From Ahaetulla prasina (lineage: Eukaryota > Chordata > Lepidosauria > Squamata > Colubridae), in NCBI RefSeq assembly GCF_028640845.1, contig NC_080548.1, positions 3,962,314 through 4,026,313 on the forward strand: 64,000 nt of DNA, given 5' to 3'. The notes below the pieces were generated by a model, which was not told the DNA's origin, ran no database searches, and saw only the letters and a program-made list of their open reading frames with translations. Made by a program: the position numbers and the translations under genes. Each line of letters begins with the position of its first letter. The first letter of the stretch is position 1. This document shows positions 52,634-63,500 of the stretch, one piece after another.

Positions 52634-53563
52634 GTGGTTCAGGAGTTCCAGGCTTCCATGACGGCCTTGGACCTGGTTCAAATAACTGATGGCCCCACCC
52701 ACACGGGGGGATCCGCGCTGGACCTGATTTATATCTCTGGACAGTGGTTTAATGATCTGGTAGTAAGAGATTTAGTGACGTTACTGGTGTCATGGTCAGA
52801 TCATTTTCTCCTCCGCCTAGACTTTCAGACCGCTACTCACCACCACAGGGAGACGGAACCAATACGTTGGTTCCATCCCAGGCACCTGATGGACCCTGAG
52901 AGGTTCCAGATGGAGCTTGGGCCGTTTCCTGAGGATCTTGCCCACGGCACGACTGAAGAACTAGTTGCGGCCTGGGAACAGGCCGCGGCTGGGGCTTTGG
53001 ACCGTGTTGTGCCTTTGCGGCCTCTGACCCGGCGCAGATCTCAATTAGCTCCTTGGTTCTCTGAGGAGCTGAGAGAGATGAAATGCCGGAGAAGACGCCT
53101 AGAGAGTGTGTGGAGGTCCAGCCGTTCCGAAGCTGATCGGACACTAGTTAGGTCTTTTTCAAAGACCTACCTAGTGGCACTGAGGGTGGCGAGGCGCTCC
53201 TACGCTTCCTCCCTCATTGCGTCGGCAGATAACCGCCCGGCCGCCCTGTTTCGGGTGACCCGTTCCCTCCTTCACCAGGGGGAGCGGGATGACCCCTTAC
53301 AGGGACGTGCCGAGGAGTTTAACGGTTATCTATACGATAAAATCGCTCAGCTCCGGGATAGCTTGGACCAAGATTGCGATGATCCGGATGAGATGACTGA
53401 GCGTCTTGTTGATACCGTTTGGGATGAGTTTGATTCTGTGACTCCGAGGGCGTGGACAGGCTGCTGGGAGGCTGCATGCCACTACATGTTTACTGGACCC
53501 GTGCCCCTCCTGGCTGGTGCTGGCCACTCAGGAGGTGACACGAGGCTGGCTCAGGGATTATAA
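52634..53563 (+). pseudogene. L2 endonuclease C-terminus and linker
   Basis: 309 codons: DLVQITDGPTHTGGSALDLI and the terminal endonuclease motif SWSDHF (the catalytic SDH). Then a charged linker (RRSQLAPWFSEELREMKCRRR, LVALRVARRSYASSLIASA, NRPAALFRVTRSLL) leads to RT. It parallels the minus-strand copy at 61151-62194. The frame ends prematurely before RT motif 1. Confidence 0.85.
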
Positions 53564-53712
53564 ATGCTTCTTTGATGGAGGATCTTCCCGCCGCCTTGAA
53601 AGAGGCGGTGGTGAGACCCTCCTCAAAAGCCTTCCCTGGACCCAGCTATTTTGGGTAATTATCGTCCAGTCTCCAACCTTCGCTTATCGCGAAGGTTGTA
53701 GAGAGTGGTGGC

Positions 53713-54978
53713 GTGGCAGTTTCCTCAGTACCTGGAGGAAGCTGTCTATCTAGACCCGTTCCAGTCCGGCTTCCGGCCGGGCATAGCACGGAGACAGCTT
53801 TGGTCGCGTTGGTGGATGACCTCTGGAGGGCCAGGGACAGGGGTTGCTCCTCTGCCTTGGTCCTGTTAGATCTCTCATCGGCTTTTGATACCATCGACCA
53901 TGGTATCTTGCTGCACCGGTTGGAGGGTTGGGAGTGGGAGGCACCGTTTATCGGTGGTTCTCCTCCTACCTCTCTGACCGTCGCAGACGGTGTTGACAGG
54001 AGGGCAGAGATCGACCGCGAGGCACCTCACTTGTGGGGTGCCGCAGGGTCGATTCTCTCGCCTCTCCTGTTCAACATCTATGAAACCGTTGGGCGAGGTC
54101 ATCAGTGGCTTTGGGGTGAGCTATCATCTGTCGCTGATGATACTCAGCTGTACTTTTCCACCCCAGGCCACCCCAGCGAAGCTGTCGAGTGCTGTCCCGT
54201 TGTCTGGAGGCCGACGGGTCTGGATGGGGAGAAACAGACTCAGACTCAATCCATCCAAGGCGGAGTGGCTGTGGATGCGGCATCTCGGTACAGTCAGCTG
54301 CAACCGCAGCTGACTGTTGAAAGCGAGTCACTGGCCCCGACGGAAGGGGTGCGCAACTTGGGCATTCTCCTGGATGGACGGCTGTCATTTGAAGACCATG
54401 TGGTGGCCGTCTCCAGGAGAGCTTTTTACCAGGTCCGCCTGGTTCGCCAGTTGCGCCCCTTTCTGGACCGGGATGCCTTATGCACGGTCACTCATGCTCT
54501 CGTCACTTCTCGCCTGGATTATTGCAATGCTCTCTACATGGGGCTACCCCTGAAGTGCACTTGGAGACTTCAGCTAGTCCAGAATGCAGCTGCGCGGGTG
54601 ATTGAGGGAGCACCACGTTGCTCCCGGGTAACACCACTCCTGCGCAGTCTGCACTGGCTACCTGTGGTCTTTCGGGTGCGCTTCAAGGTTTTGGTTACCA
54701 CCTTTAAAGCGCTCCATGGCTTAGGGCCCGGGTACTTACGGGACCGCCTGCTGTTACCCTATGCCTCCCATCGACCCGTACGCTCCCACAGAGAGGGTCT
54801 CCTCAGGGTGCCGTCCGCCAAGCAATGCCGGCTGGCGGCCCCCAGGGGAAGGGCCTTCTCTGTTGGAGCACCTACTCTCTGGAACGACCTTCCCCCCGGT
54901 TTGCGCCAAATATCTGACCTTCGGACCTTTCGTCGGGAATTAAAAACTCACTTATTCATTCAAGCGGGACTGGACTGA
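53713..54978 (+). pseudogene. L2 reverse transcriptase, partly frameshifted
   Basis: 421 codons: [34 protein letters not shown] (catalytic D). Small indels then distort the region around GVPQG (reads [17 protein letters not shown]) and YADD (reads [11 protein letters not shown]). Thumb and C-terminus ([41 protein letters not shown]) are intact. Not functional. Confidence 0.85.
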
Positions 54979-55602
54979 TTTTTTAGACTTTTTAAATTTC
55001 TAAATTTTAATTTTAAATTTTTAAATCTTCTGTAATTTTATATGGGGTATTTTAGGTTCGTCAATTTGACGATTTTAATTCGGCCACCATTGAATAAGTA
55101 TTTTAAATAGATTTTTAACTTTGTATATTTATTGCTTTTTATCTTGGCTGTATCCTGAGTCCTTCGGGAGAAAGGCGGTATAAAAGTTTAATAAATAAAT
55201 AAATAAATAAATTAGAGGGCATTTCTTCTCGTGTTCTCTCTCGTTGTGTATCTCATTGCTCTCCTTGTGCCAGTAGCTGTATGATAAGGTATTTAACTAC
55301 GTATAAGTCTGTATAGATTTTGCTGTAGATAAAACCACTGTTATTTATCTAAAGGCTCTGAGTGCTGTGTGTTGTGTTTTGCTCCTGGGTTTATTTCATA
55401 ATACTAGTCATGCTGCCTAAACTCTGACATGAACTTTGCATTTTGTGATCAGGATGCGGCCGGGGAGTGGGGCAGAGGAGGGGGAGGCTCAGTATGGGAC
55501 TTAGCTGTCCAGAATGCAGAAAGCCCTGGATGGGCGCAGAGTAGATGGGTAGCCTTCTTTACACGAAAGACCGTTTTCCATTCCATACAGATGAAGAATT
55601 CC

Positions 55603-56017
55603 CAGGGGTGAAATTCTCCCATTTGGACCGGATCACCCGATACAGTAGCGATGGCAGCGGGTGGTTCAGAGAACCGGTAGCAAAAATCCCTGCCCCCTCC
55701 ACATGCCCAGCTGAGCCATGCGATCATCAGAGGGGTTTTTTAAACTTTTAAAAGCATTTTTTCTTCAGCTGAAAAAATGCTTTTAAAAGTAAAAGAAAAA
55801 GGCTCTGATGATCGCACGGCTCAGCTGGGATTGTCAGAGCCTTTTAAAAGCATTTTTTCTACAACCTCTTCAGCTGAAGAGGTTGTAGAAAAAATGCTTT
55901 TAAAAGTTAAAAAAAAGTTGCCATGCCTATCCAATCACATTAACACCCCCCCCACACACACACACACCAAGCCAGGCCCACAGAACTGGTAATAACAAAT
56001 TTTACATTTCCCTGCTG
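55603..56017. mobile_element. Foldback hAT with near-perfect 8-bp duplication
   Basis: CAGGGGTGAAATTC left tip; right tip ACATTTCCCTGCTG (degraded). Flanks AGAATTCC (55595-55602) and GGAATTCC (56018-56025), 7/8. The interior is two stacked palindromes (55709-55827 and 55841-55906). Confidence 0.78.
55841..55906. repeat. Perfect 66-bp palindrome
   Basis: The 33 bases CTTTTAAAAGCATTTTTTCT + ACAACCTCTTCAG (55841-55873) are followed immediately by their exact reverse complement (55874-55906), no loop. An imperfect copy lies at 4091-4155. Confidence 0.97.
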
Positions 56018-56278
56018 GGAATTCCCAGCAACCTTTTGTCAGACATCCTGGGCACACTAAGTCAACTTAAAAGCAATTGTGTTCTTTTTGCTAATGACAT
56101 AAAATTATTCAATTCTACAACTAATTCTCTTGTTTTGCAAAGCGATCTCGACTGTGTGTCTGAATGGTCATCTATTTGGAGCTTCAAATTTCGATTAATA
56201 ATGCTATGTTTTATATATTGGTAAACGTAATCAGAATGTCAAGTATCAGCTAGGTGGCATTGATCTAGCAGATGATCC

Positions 56279-56714
56279 CAGGGGTGGGCTTCAGATTCTT
56301 TAGCAATAGGTTTGCTGCCCCATTGCTGGGTGGGCCATGGTGGGCGTGGCCTAGTCAGCTGCCCACACCATGGTGGGGAGGCGTTTTTCACCCTCCCCAG
56401 GCTCTGGAGGTTTTCCTTGAGCCTCTGGGAGGGCAAAAACTGCTTCCCCCAGAGTCCAGAGGCCCTCTGGAGGCTGGAAACAGGCCCGTTTCTGGACTTC
56501 TGGAACCTCAGGTAGGCCCATTTTTTTGCCCTCCCAGACCCTCCATGCAGCTCCTGCATTTACCTGGAATGATGAATGAGCTGTGTGAGACTCCTGGGTG
56601 GGGCAGGGTGGGCATGGCCAGCCAGGAGTGGCATTTGGGGATTCACCAAACCCCAGTGATCCTTGGCTAGAGGATCACCCAAACCCTGCCGAAACTGCCA
56701 GGAGCCCACCCCTG
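56279..56714. mobile_element. hAT element inside the diverged LINE
   Basis: CAGGGGTGGGCTTC and GGAGCCCACCCCTG termini. Flanks GATGATCC (56271-56278) and GATGACCT (56715-56722) match 6/8, and the uninterrupted LINE copy at 42592 has a single GATGACCC here, confirming the insertion. 436 bp, noncoding. Confidence 0.88.
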
Positions 56715-56821
56715 GATGACCTCACTTTGTTAAGGACCTAGGTGTACTTATCTCTGACGAATTATGCTCCAAAGCTCACTTTAACAGCATTGCTAAAAAA
56801 GCATTAAGAGTTGTAAACTTA

Positions 56822-58006
56822 CCATATTTTTCAGTGTATAAGACGCACCTTTTTATCCCCAAAAAGAGGGTGAAAATCTGGGTGCATCTTATACACCGAA
56901 CGTAGCCCCACCAACCTGCCACCCCCCACCCTTTGGAGGTTGTCGGCCTCTGTGTGTTGCACAGCTGCGAGTCCTCATGAAAAAGGTCTTGCATCTGCCG
57001 TGGTGCTTCAAAGGGCTGCACTACAGCTGATCAGCGCTGTAGGCGGCTAGTAGACCTGTGCCTCTATTTTTAAAGAGGGGAGACTGGTGCGCTCCCAAAA
57101 AAAGGCAATTAGTAGACCGGTGCCTCTATTTTTAAAGAAGGTAGACCGGTGTACTCCCCCCCCCCAAAAAAAAGCCAATTAGTATACCGGTGCCTCTATT
57201 TTTAAAGAAGGTAGACCGGTGCGCTCCCAAAAAAAGCCAATTAGTAGACCGGTGCCTCTATTTTTAAGGAAGGTAGACCAGTGTGCTCCCAAAAAAGGCA
57301 AGTAGTATGGCTCCGCTAGACCGAGGCAAGCCTGGTAGACCGGTATGTTTCCTGAATAGAAAAAATATTGTTTTTGGTCAAAAAACTCACAATGACTCTG
57401 AAAGAATCGAACAGAAATGGGCTGGAAGCCAGATCTGCTAGAGATGTTTCTCTCAGGCCGACTGAGTCGAAACTGGGTCCAACAGGAAGAAGGAAGGGGC
57501 GTGGTCAAAAAACTATGACTCAGTCCCTAGGCAGATCCGGCTGTAGCAACCCATGTCTGACCGATGCCTCAGCCTCACTGGAGAACTGGTGGCTTGCTGG
57601 GTGGTGCGCAGGAGGTGTAAGGCAAGGTGCTGCCACCCGAAAACTGTTGCCGCGATCTCTGCTGCCTGGAACCGCCCAAAAGCACGATGCTCTTTCTTTG
57701 CCTCTGCACACCCAATTTTTGGAACTGGGGAGGCAGCAGAGATCTCCAGGCGGCGGAGATCGCGGCAACAGTGTTTTTGGGTGTCAGCGCCATGCCTTTT
57801 GCCCTCTGCACAGCACCTGCTTCGCCAAGCAAGTCCAGACTCCGTGCTTCCCCAGGCTGCTCCCGTTATCAAAATCTGAATGGAAGTGAGGATGCCGCTG
57901 ATCCTGATGCTGGTAGGCAGAGGCAGAATTCTTTTTTCTTGTTTTCCTCCCCCCAAATTAAAGTGCGTCTTATACTCCGGTGCGTCTTATACACCGAAAA
58001 ATACGG
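56822..58006. mobile_element. TA-flanked DNA transposon with internal tandem repeats
   Basis: 27-bp inverted termini (CCATATTTTTCAGTGTATAA... left; ...TTATACACCGAAAAATACGG right; 2 mismatches) lie between TA dinucleotides (56820-56821, 58007-58008). The uninterrupted LINE copy at 20650 has one TA at this exact place. 1185 bp. Internal ~61-68-bp units beginning TAGACCGGTGCC are repeated about four times (57047-57300). No transposase seen; TA target suggests Tc1/mariner-type mobilisation. Confidence 0.85.
57045..57310. repeat. ~61-68-bp minisatellite inside the transposon
   Basis: Units start TAGTAGACC(G/T)GTGCCTC at about 57047, 57111, 57179 and 57240, each with CTATTTTTAAAGAAGG and a run of A/C. 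A shorter inverted set is in the hAT at 1630-2107. Confidence 0.85.
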
Positions 58007-58620
58007 TAGTTTTCAGAAGCTTTTTTTCTTGAAACATTGTTTTACTAATTAGAGCTTATAAAATTTACGCTAGACCAATTTTAGAGTATTGTTCAACTGT
58101 TTGGAATCCCCACCATATATCTGACATCAGTACAATCGAGCGGGTTCAGAAGTACTTCACGAGAAAAGTCTTGCACTCTTCTGTACAGGATAAAATTCCT
58201 TATGCTACTAAGGCTCGAAATTCTCGGTTTGGATAACTTAGAACTGTGCTGCTTGCAGTCAGACCTAGGTATTGCATACAAAATTATACGTAGAAATGTT
58301 TTACCTGTAAATGACTTTTTCTGTTTTAACTGCAATAATACATGCATGAACAACCGCTTTAAATTCAATGTAAATCATTCTAAACTTGACTGTAAAAAAT
58401 ATGATTTCTGTAACAGAATTGTCAAAGTCTGGAATGCCCAACCTGATTCAGTTGTCTCAGCTATAAATTTTCACAGTTTCAGTCACAAATTGACTTCTGT
58501 GGACCTCACTTCATACTTAAGTGGTCAGTAGAGGGGGGCATACATAAGTGCACTAACTTGTATTCTTATTCTCTTATTCTTGTTCCCATTTTTGTTTGAC
58601 AAATTCCAATAAATAAAATA

Positions 58621-59603
58621 AATAAATACAGTCCTACTAGACTTGGCCAAACTCGTGCCTGAGGAGTGTGTCTCTTGCATTCACGTTCTACAAGTCTGGC
58701 AGCAACCCTGCCTTCTTTGCCTCAGAAAGGTCCAGGTTCTGCTCCCAGGACAATCTGGGCTCTGACTAGCTCTCTGGAGAGCAGGGAAGGCCATCAGCAC
58801 CTTGGTGATTTTATAAAGACCTGCCCATCATTGTCCTTTGGTGATCACTCTTGGTCAGATTTATATCCTCCCCTTTCCTCAGAGAGCCACAGTGGCTTGC
58901 AGGTCATCTTATGCCACAACAGGCCGCTAGCCAGACCTAAAGACCTCTCCTTACCTTTCATGTCTGAAGGTGAACTTCAAACAGGGTTTCCTAATCCTGA
59001 CCCAGCCTTTAGCTGGTCTGGCAAGCAGGGCTTGGAAAAACGATTTTGGGTGAAGTTGCATATATCTCAGTGACAAAAACAACTACTGAGAAATACGTCA
59101 GCCCTACCAATAAACTAGAAAGCCTGCACATTTGGCTTCCAACAGAATATGGAGTTCCAGCGTTGCTTTTGATGACAATAAACCTTCCACCTCCTATAAA
59201 TTCAACGGTTTTTCAAAAAACTGATGTTTGCTCCTGCAGGTTTTTATAGCTGCTTGGTAACTTTAATCATTTTGCAAAATGCAAACTCTGGTCATAAATC
59301 CTCTGTCAAGTACAGACTTAGAGAGATCTAGGGGACTGCAGTGGGTTGATAGGTGGGTTTTAATCTGACAAGGCCAAAAAATCGATTAGATTTATACCAA
59401 TGCAGGTGCAGCCGCCTTATAATTGCAATTGGGCAGACTTCAGACAGACATTAAAAAAAGGAATAGGTAGGAGAGGGCAAGCAATGGAATGAGCAGCAAG
59501 GCCTGTCTCGCCCACCCAAGCCTTTCCTTGGTAAAATAATTCAATCTTGCAGATATATTGCAAAGAAGAGTGAAAAAGAGGATCAGGGGACTGGAGGGTA
59601 AAA
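58621..59603. other. No gene recognised
   Basis: The 135-codon frame 58666-59073 has no recognisable domain. The surrounding sequence looks like decayed repeats without clear ends. Confidence 0.35.
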
Positions 59604-60189
59604 CATATAAATTTATTTAATTTATTTAATCAAATTTTTATACCGCCATATCTCCCGAAGGACTCAGGGCGGTTTACAGCCAGATAAAAATACAGAAATC
59701 ATACACAATAAAAACTAATTAAAAACTTATTTAAATAGGCCAAAATTTAAAATTACAATTAAAATGATAAAACCCCATTACCTAAAAATTAACAACTAAC
59801 CCCAGTTAAAATTAAGTAAAACTTTTAATCCAGTCCCGCTTGGATAAATAAATGCGTTTTCAGCTCACGGAGAAAAGTCCGAAGATCAGGCACTTGGCGT
59901 AAACCAGGGGGAAGTTCGTTCCAAAGCGTAGGAGCTCCCACAGAAGGCTACCCTGGGGCCGCCAGCCGACATTGTTTGGCGGACGGCACCTGAGAAGACC
60001 TCTCTGTGTGGCGTCGGGTCGGATGGGAGGCATGGGGTAACAGCAGGCGGTCCCGTAGTACCGGGCCTAAGCCATGGGCGCTTTAAAGGTGGTAACCAAA
60101 ATCTTAAAGCGCACCGAAGACCACAGGAAGCCAGTGCAGACTGCGTAGTAGTGGTGTTACATGGGAGAACAGTGGCTCCACGTTACTAC

Positions 60190-60942
60190 TCAGCAGCTGC
60201 ATTCTGGACTAGCTGCAGCCTCCGGGTGCACTTCAAGGCAGCCCCATGTGAAACATTGCAATAGTCCAAGCGAGATGTAACCAGAGCATGGTGACCGTGC
60301 ATAAGGCATCCCGGTCAAGGAAGAGGCGCAACTGGCGGACCAAGCGTGGTAAAAGGCCCTCCTGGAGACGGCCGCCAGATGATCATCGAACGACAGCCGC
60401 CCATCAGGAGGACACCCAAGTTGCGCACCCTTTCCATTGGGGCCAATAACTGCCCCAACAGTCAGGCGGTTGCAGCTGACTGTAGTGCCGGCATCCACAG
60501 CCACTCCGTCTTGGAGGATTGAGCTTGAGTCTGTTTCTCCCCATCCAGACCCGTCGGCTTCCAAGCACGGGACAGCACTTGACAACCGTTGGGGTGGTCC
60601 GGGGTGGAAAAGTACAGCTGAGTGTCATCAGCGTACAGGTGGTAACTCACCCCAAAACCACTGATGACCTCACCCAGCGGCTTCATATAGATGTTGAACA
60701 GGAGGCGAGAATCGACCCTGAGGCACCCCACACGTAAGGCGCCTGCGGGGATCTCTGCCCCCTGTCAACACCGTCTGCGACCGGTCGGAGAGATGGGAGG
60801 AGAACCACCGATAGCGGTGCCTCCACTCCCAAACTCTCCAACGGTGCAGCAAGATACCATGGTCGATGGTATCGAAAGCCGCTGAGAGATCTAATAGGAC
60901 CAGGGCAGAGGAACAGCCCCTATCCTGGCCCTCAGAGGTCAT
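60190..60942 (-). pseudogene. L2 reverse transcriptase, fragmented
   Basis: Three overlapping frames give [20 protein letters not shown] (60942-60670), [20 protein letters not shown] (60731-60462) and [17 protein letters not shown] (60585-60190). Repeated single-base indels, mainly within short homopolymers, break the order; the YADD box itself is intact. Confidence 0.82.
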
Positions 60943-61150
60943 CCACCTGCGACCAAAGCTGTCTCCGTACTATGCCGGGCCGGAAGCGGACTGGAGCAGG
61001 TCTAGATAGATAGCTTCATCCAGGTACTGGGAAGCTGCCATGCAACCACTCTCTACAACCTTGCGATGGCGAAGGTTGGAACTAGACGATAATTCCCAAA
61101 ATAGCTGGGTCCAGGAAGGCTTCTTGAGGAGGGTCTCACCACCGCCTCTT

Positions 61151-62194
61151 TCAAGGCAGCGGGAAAACCCCTTCCACCAATGAAGCATTTATAATTCCCT
61201 GGAGCCAGCCTCGTGTCACTTCCTGAGTAGCCAGTACTAACCAGGAGGGACACGGGTCCAGTAAACATGTAGTTGCTGCTAACCTCCCCAGCCGCCTGTC
61301 CACATCCTCGAGAGCCACAGAATCAAACTCATCCCAAGCCACCTCAACAAGACGCGACTCCGTCATCTCGCCTGGATCATCACAATTTTGGTCCAGACTA
61401 TCCCAAAGCTGAACGATTTTATCGTATAGATAACCGTTAAACTCCTCAGCACGTCCCTGTAGGGGGTCATCCCGTCCCTCCTGATGAAGGAGGGAACGGG
61501 TCACCCGAAACAGGGCGGCCGGGCGATTATCTGCCGATGCAATGAGGGTGGAAACATAAGAACGTTTCGCCTCCCTCATTGCCACTAGGTAGGTCTTAGT
61601 AAAAGACCTCACTAGTGTCCGATCAGCCTCAGAATGGCTAGACCTCCAGATGCTCTCTAGGAGTCTTCTCTGGTGTTTCATCTCTCTCAGCTCCTCGGAA
61701 AACCAAGGAGCCAGTTGAGATCTACGCCGGGTCAGAGGCCGCAAAGGCACGACAGAGTCCAAAGCCCCAGCCGCGGCCCGTTCCCAGGCCGCAACTAATT
61801 CTTCAGTCGTGCCGTGGGCAAGATCCTCAGGAAATGGCCCAAGCTCCATCCGGAACCTCTCAGGGTCCATCAGGCGCCTGGGACGGAACCAACGCATTGG
61901 CTCCGTCTCCCTGCGGTGGTGAGCAGCGGTCCAAAAGTCTAGGCAAATGAGAAAATGATCTGACCATGACACCGGTTCCATCACTAAATCTCCTAATTCC
62001 AGATCATTAAACCACTGTCCAGAGATAAAAATCAAGTCTAGTGCGCCTCCCCCAGTGTGTGTAGGGCCATCATTTACTTGAACCAGGTCCAAGGCCATCA
62101 TGGAAGCCTGGAACTCCTGAACCACCGTTGATGACAAGCGGCGATGGCAAGTTGAAATCCCCATGACCAAAAGTCTGGGGATCTCAACCGCCAT
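61151..62194 (-). pseudogene. L2 endonuclease C-terminus and linker, open 347 codons
   Basis: EFQASMMALDLVQVNDGPTH, GGALDLIFISGQWFNDL, PVSWSDHFLICLDF (terminal endonuclease SDH), PFPEDLAHGTTEELVAAWE, RRSQLAPWFSEELREMK, ALFRVTRSLL, VTRGWLQG. No stop in this segment, but both neighbours are frameshifted, so the element is not autonomous now. The start codon given is internal to the ancestral protein. Confidence 0.85.
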
Positions 62195-62357
62195 CCGGCA
62201 AGCACCTCTAGTAGCTCAGGCAGGGCTGTAGTCACGCAGCAAGGAGCCAGGTGCGATCAACAGACCCATCTGATTCCTATGGCCCCACTTCACAAGGAGG
62301 ATTCACAACCAGCTATCTGAGGCACAGTGGACTCCCTCGGCTCTAGGCTTTCTTTAA

Positions 62358-62684
62358 TCACAACCGCCACCCCCACCTACCTTGGGCCTCGGCTGATGGA
62401 ATGCATGAAACCTGGAGGCACAGTTCAACCAGGGTACACCCCTCTGTGCCCAACCAGGTCTCCGTAATGCCCGTAAAGTCCGGACTCCTCTGAATAAGAT
62501 CACAAATCAAGGCCTTATTGGCCATGGACCGGGCATTGCACAACATCGTCAAAGACCCAAGCCCTGAGAGTCCTGACCATCCGGGGAGTAAGGACTGAGG
62601 GGCGGGCACGTGATCGCCTTTAAACATTGAACACGTGCTCCCAAAGTGATACTTGCCCTTGCCTCCGCCATATCTGCCTCTCAC
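62358..62684 (-). pseudogene. L2 endonuclease N-terminus
   Basis: Carries LCNARSMANKALICDLIQ (the first endonuclease motif, catalytic N) and FTGITETWLG (catalytic E). After WLGTEGCT the frame slips before reaching the next motif. Confidence 0.8.
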
Positions 62685-63249
62685 TTACATTACAGATGGA
62701 ATGGCGCTCTCACGCCTCTCCCTCCCCGACTTGGACCAACTAAAGTAATGCCGTGAGCACGCGTTTCCCCAACACCGCTCTAACCCTCCTCCCCTAGGTT
62801 TCACCCGTCCTTACCTCCCCTTTAAAAACCCTTAGTTAAAACTATTTAAAAACCCCAGATTCTTCTTAGATGCATGCCACCTCTCTGGGTCCCAAGACCC
62901 TTCATTAAAACAGGCCCTCGATAGTGGAGGGCCATTCTTGCAGCGGGGCATCTCACAAGCGAAGTTCAAGAGAATATCTCATGGGAAAAAGGCGGCTAAA
63001 GATGGTATAGCCTCAGAGCGGTATAGATGATAAACAAGGTCTATTTCAGTCTCATACATATTCAGTCTCAATAAAATCCATTTAGGGCCTGGTGCAAGAT
63101 GGTAAAAGATAGAAGCGTTTAAACAGTCTTCCAGGCGAAAACCCTGGTGAGCTATGATAATTCAGATGGCTCAGATGACAGATGACAGTCACACCACTTC
63201 AAGACACAGGAGTAGATGACACAAACCATTTTAGGTATCTTTAAAAGTT

Positions 63250-63405
63250 TTGGCGGGAAAATAGCACGTTGCTGATTGGTTGAAGCCTCCGGCTAAACTG
63301 TATATATAGAGAGGTTTTCCCAGCACTGGCTGCTGGGTTCACCATATAGTAAAGAGCTGTTGTCACTATCCTGGTCTCCTGCCTCGTTATTGCCCGAATC
63401 TAACA
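63250..63405 (+). mobile_element. LTR (3' part) of a Gypsy-type element
   Basis: ACTGTATATATAGAGAGG (TATA-like), ATATAGTAAAGAGC, then CTCGTTATTGCCCGAATC and TAACA, directly followed by CTGGCGGCGAAGGTGGGATC (63406-63425), a primer-binding-site-like stretch starting TGGCGGCG. The LTR start could not be located upstream. Confidence 0.65.
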
Positions 63406-63500
63406 CTGGCGGCGAAGGTGGGATCTCGAGGCTAAGGCGCCAGGAAAGAGCTGAACTCACCAGGAAGACGCGAACCCAGCAAACAAGGCGGAAAGCAGCG

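Larger units (their letters stand above)
52622..55213 (+). mobile_element. L2 LINE (endonuclease C-terminus to tail)
   Basis: 52634-53563 encodes the end of the endonuclease (ALDLIYISGQWFNDL, SWSDHFLLRLDF) and the linker. 53713-54978 encodes RT with several repaired-looking frame changes ([40 protein letters not shown] region) and the C-terminus. GAGTCCTTCGGGAGAAAGG and (AATA)n end it. Inserted in the solo LTR. Confidence 0.9.
52474..55429 (+). mobile_element. Solo LTR with 5-bp target duplication, split by L2
   Basis: Starts TGTCAGGGGATGTAG and ends AAACTCTGACA (inverted TGTCAG/CTGACA tips); TGAAC flanks both ends (52469-52473, 55430-55434). The LTR itself is two parts, about 52474-52620 and 55214-55429 (~360 bp), separated by the L2 at 52622. 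The right part has AATAAAACC-like signals (GATAAAACCACTG). Confidence 0.8.
56030..58620 (+). mobile_element. Diverged CR1/Jockey-group LINE holding two insertions
   Basis: Piece 1 (56030-56278): NCVLFANDIKLFNSTTNS, the RT catalytic box with FAND instead of FADD. Piece 2 (56715-56821): LRDEL-like to KKALRVVN. Piece 3 (58007-58620): RAYKIYARPILEYCSTVWNP-like, then 58202-58531 (FCFNCNNTCMNNRFKFNVNH, DFCNRIVKVWNAQPDSVVSA) and a CAATAAATAAAATAAAT tail. A hAT and a TA-flanked element occupy the gaps. Older and more diverged than the copies at 16121, 19681 and 41734. Confidence 0.85.
59604..62950 (-). mobile_element. Nearly full-length L2 LINE
   Basis: Minus strand from ~62950: GC-rich 5' region, endonuclease start (NARSMANKALICDLIQ, TGITETWLG at 62590-62440), endonuclease end and linker (61151-62194, intact), RT in several frames (60942-60190: [30 protein letters not shown]), C-terminus (59820-60190). 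The plus-strand tail ATACCGCCATATCTCCCG...GGACTCAGGGCGG starts near 59640. The 5' limit against the LTR retrotransposon is approximate. Confidence 0.88.

Noticed and set aside
57045..57310. CRISPR-like array of ~61-68-bp units
   Set aside because: Units are wholly repetitive without unique spacers, lie in a eukaryotic transposon, and no cas genes are present.
57368..57956. Several overlapping frames of 80-173 codons on both strands
   Set aside because: Lie within the noncoding GC-rich interior of the TA-flanked transposon; frames open in five readings at once indicate low stop density, not a gene.
58666..59073. 135-codon frame as a possible exon
   Set aside because: No recognisable domain or convincing splice sites; region looks like decayed repeats.
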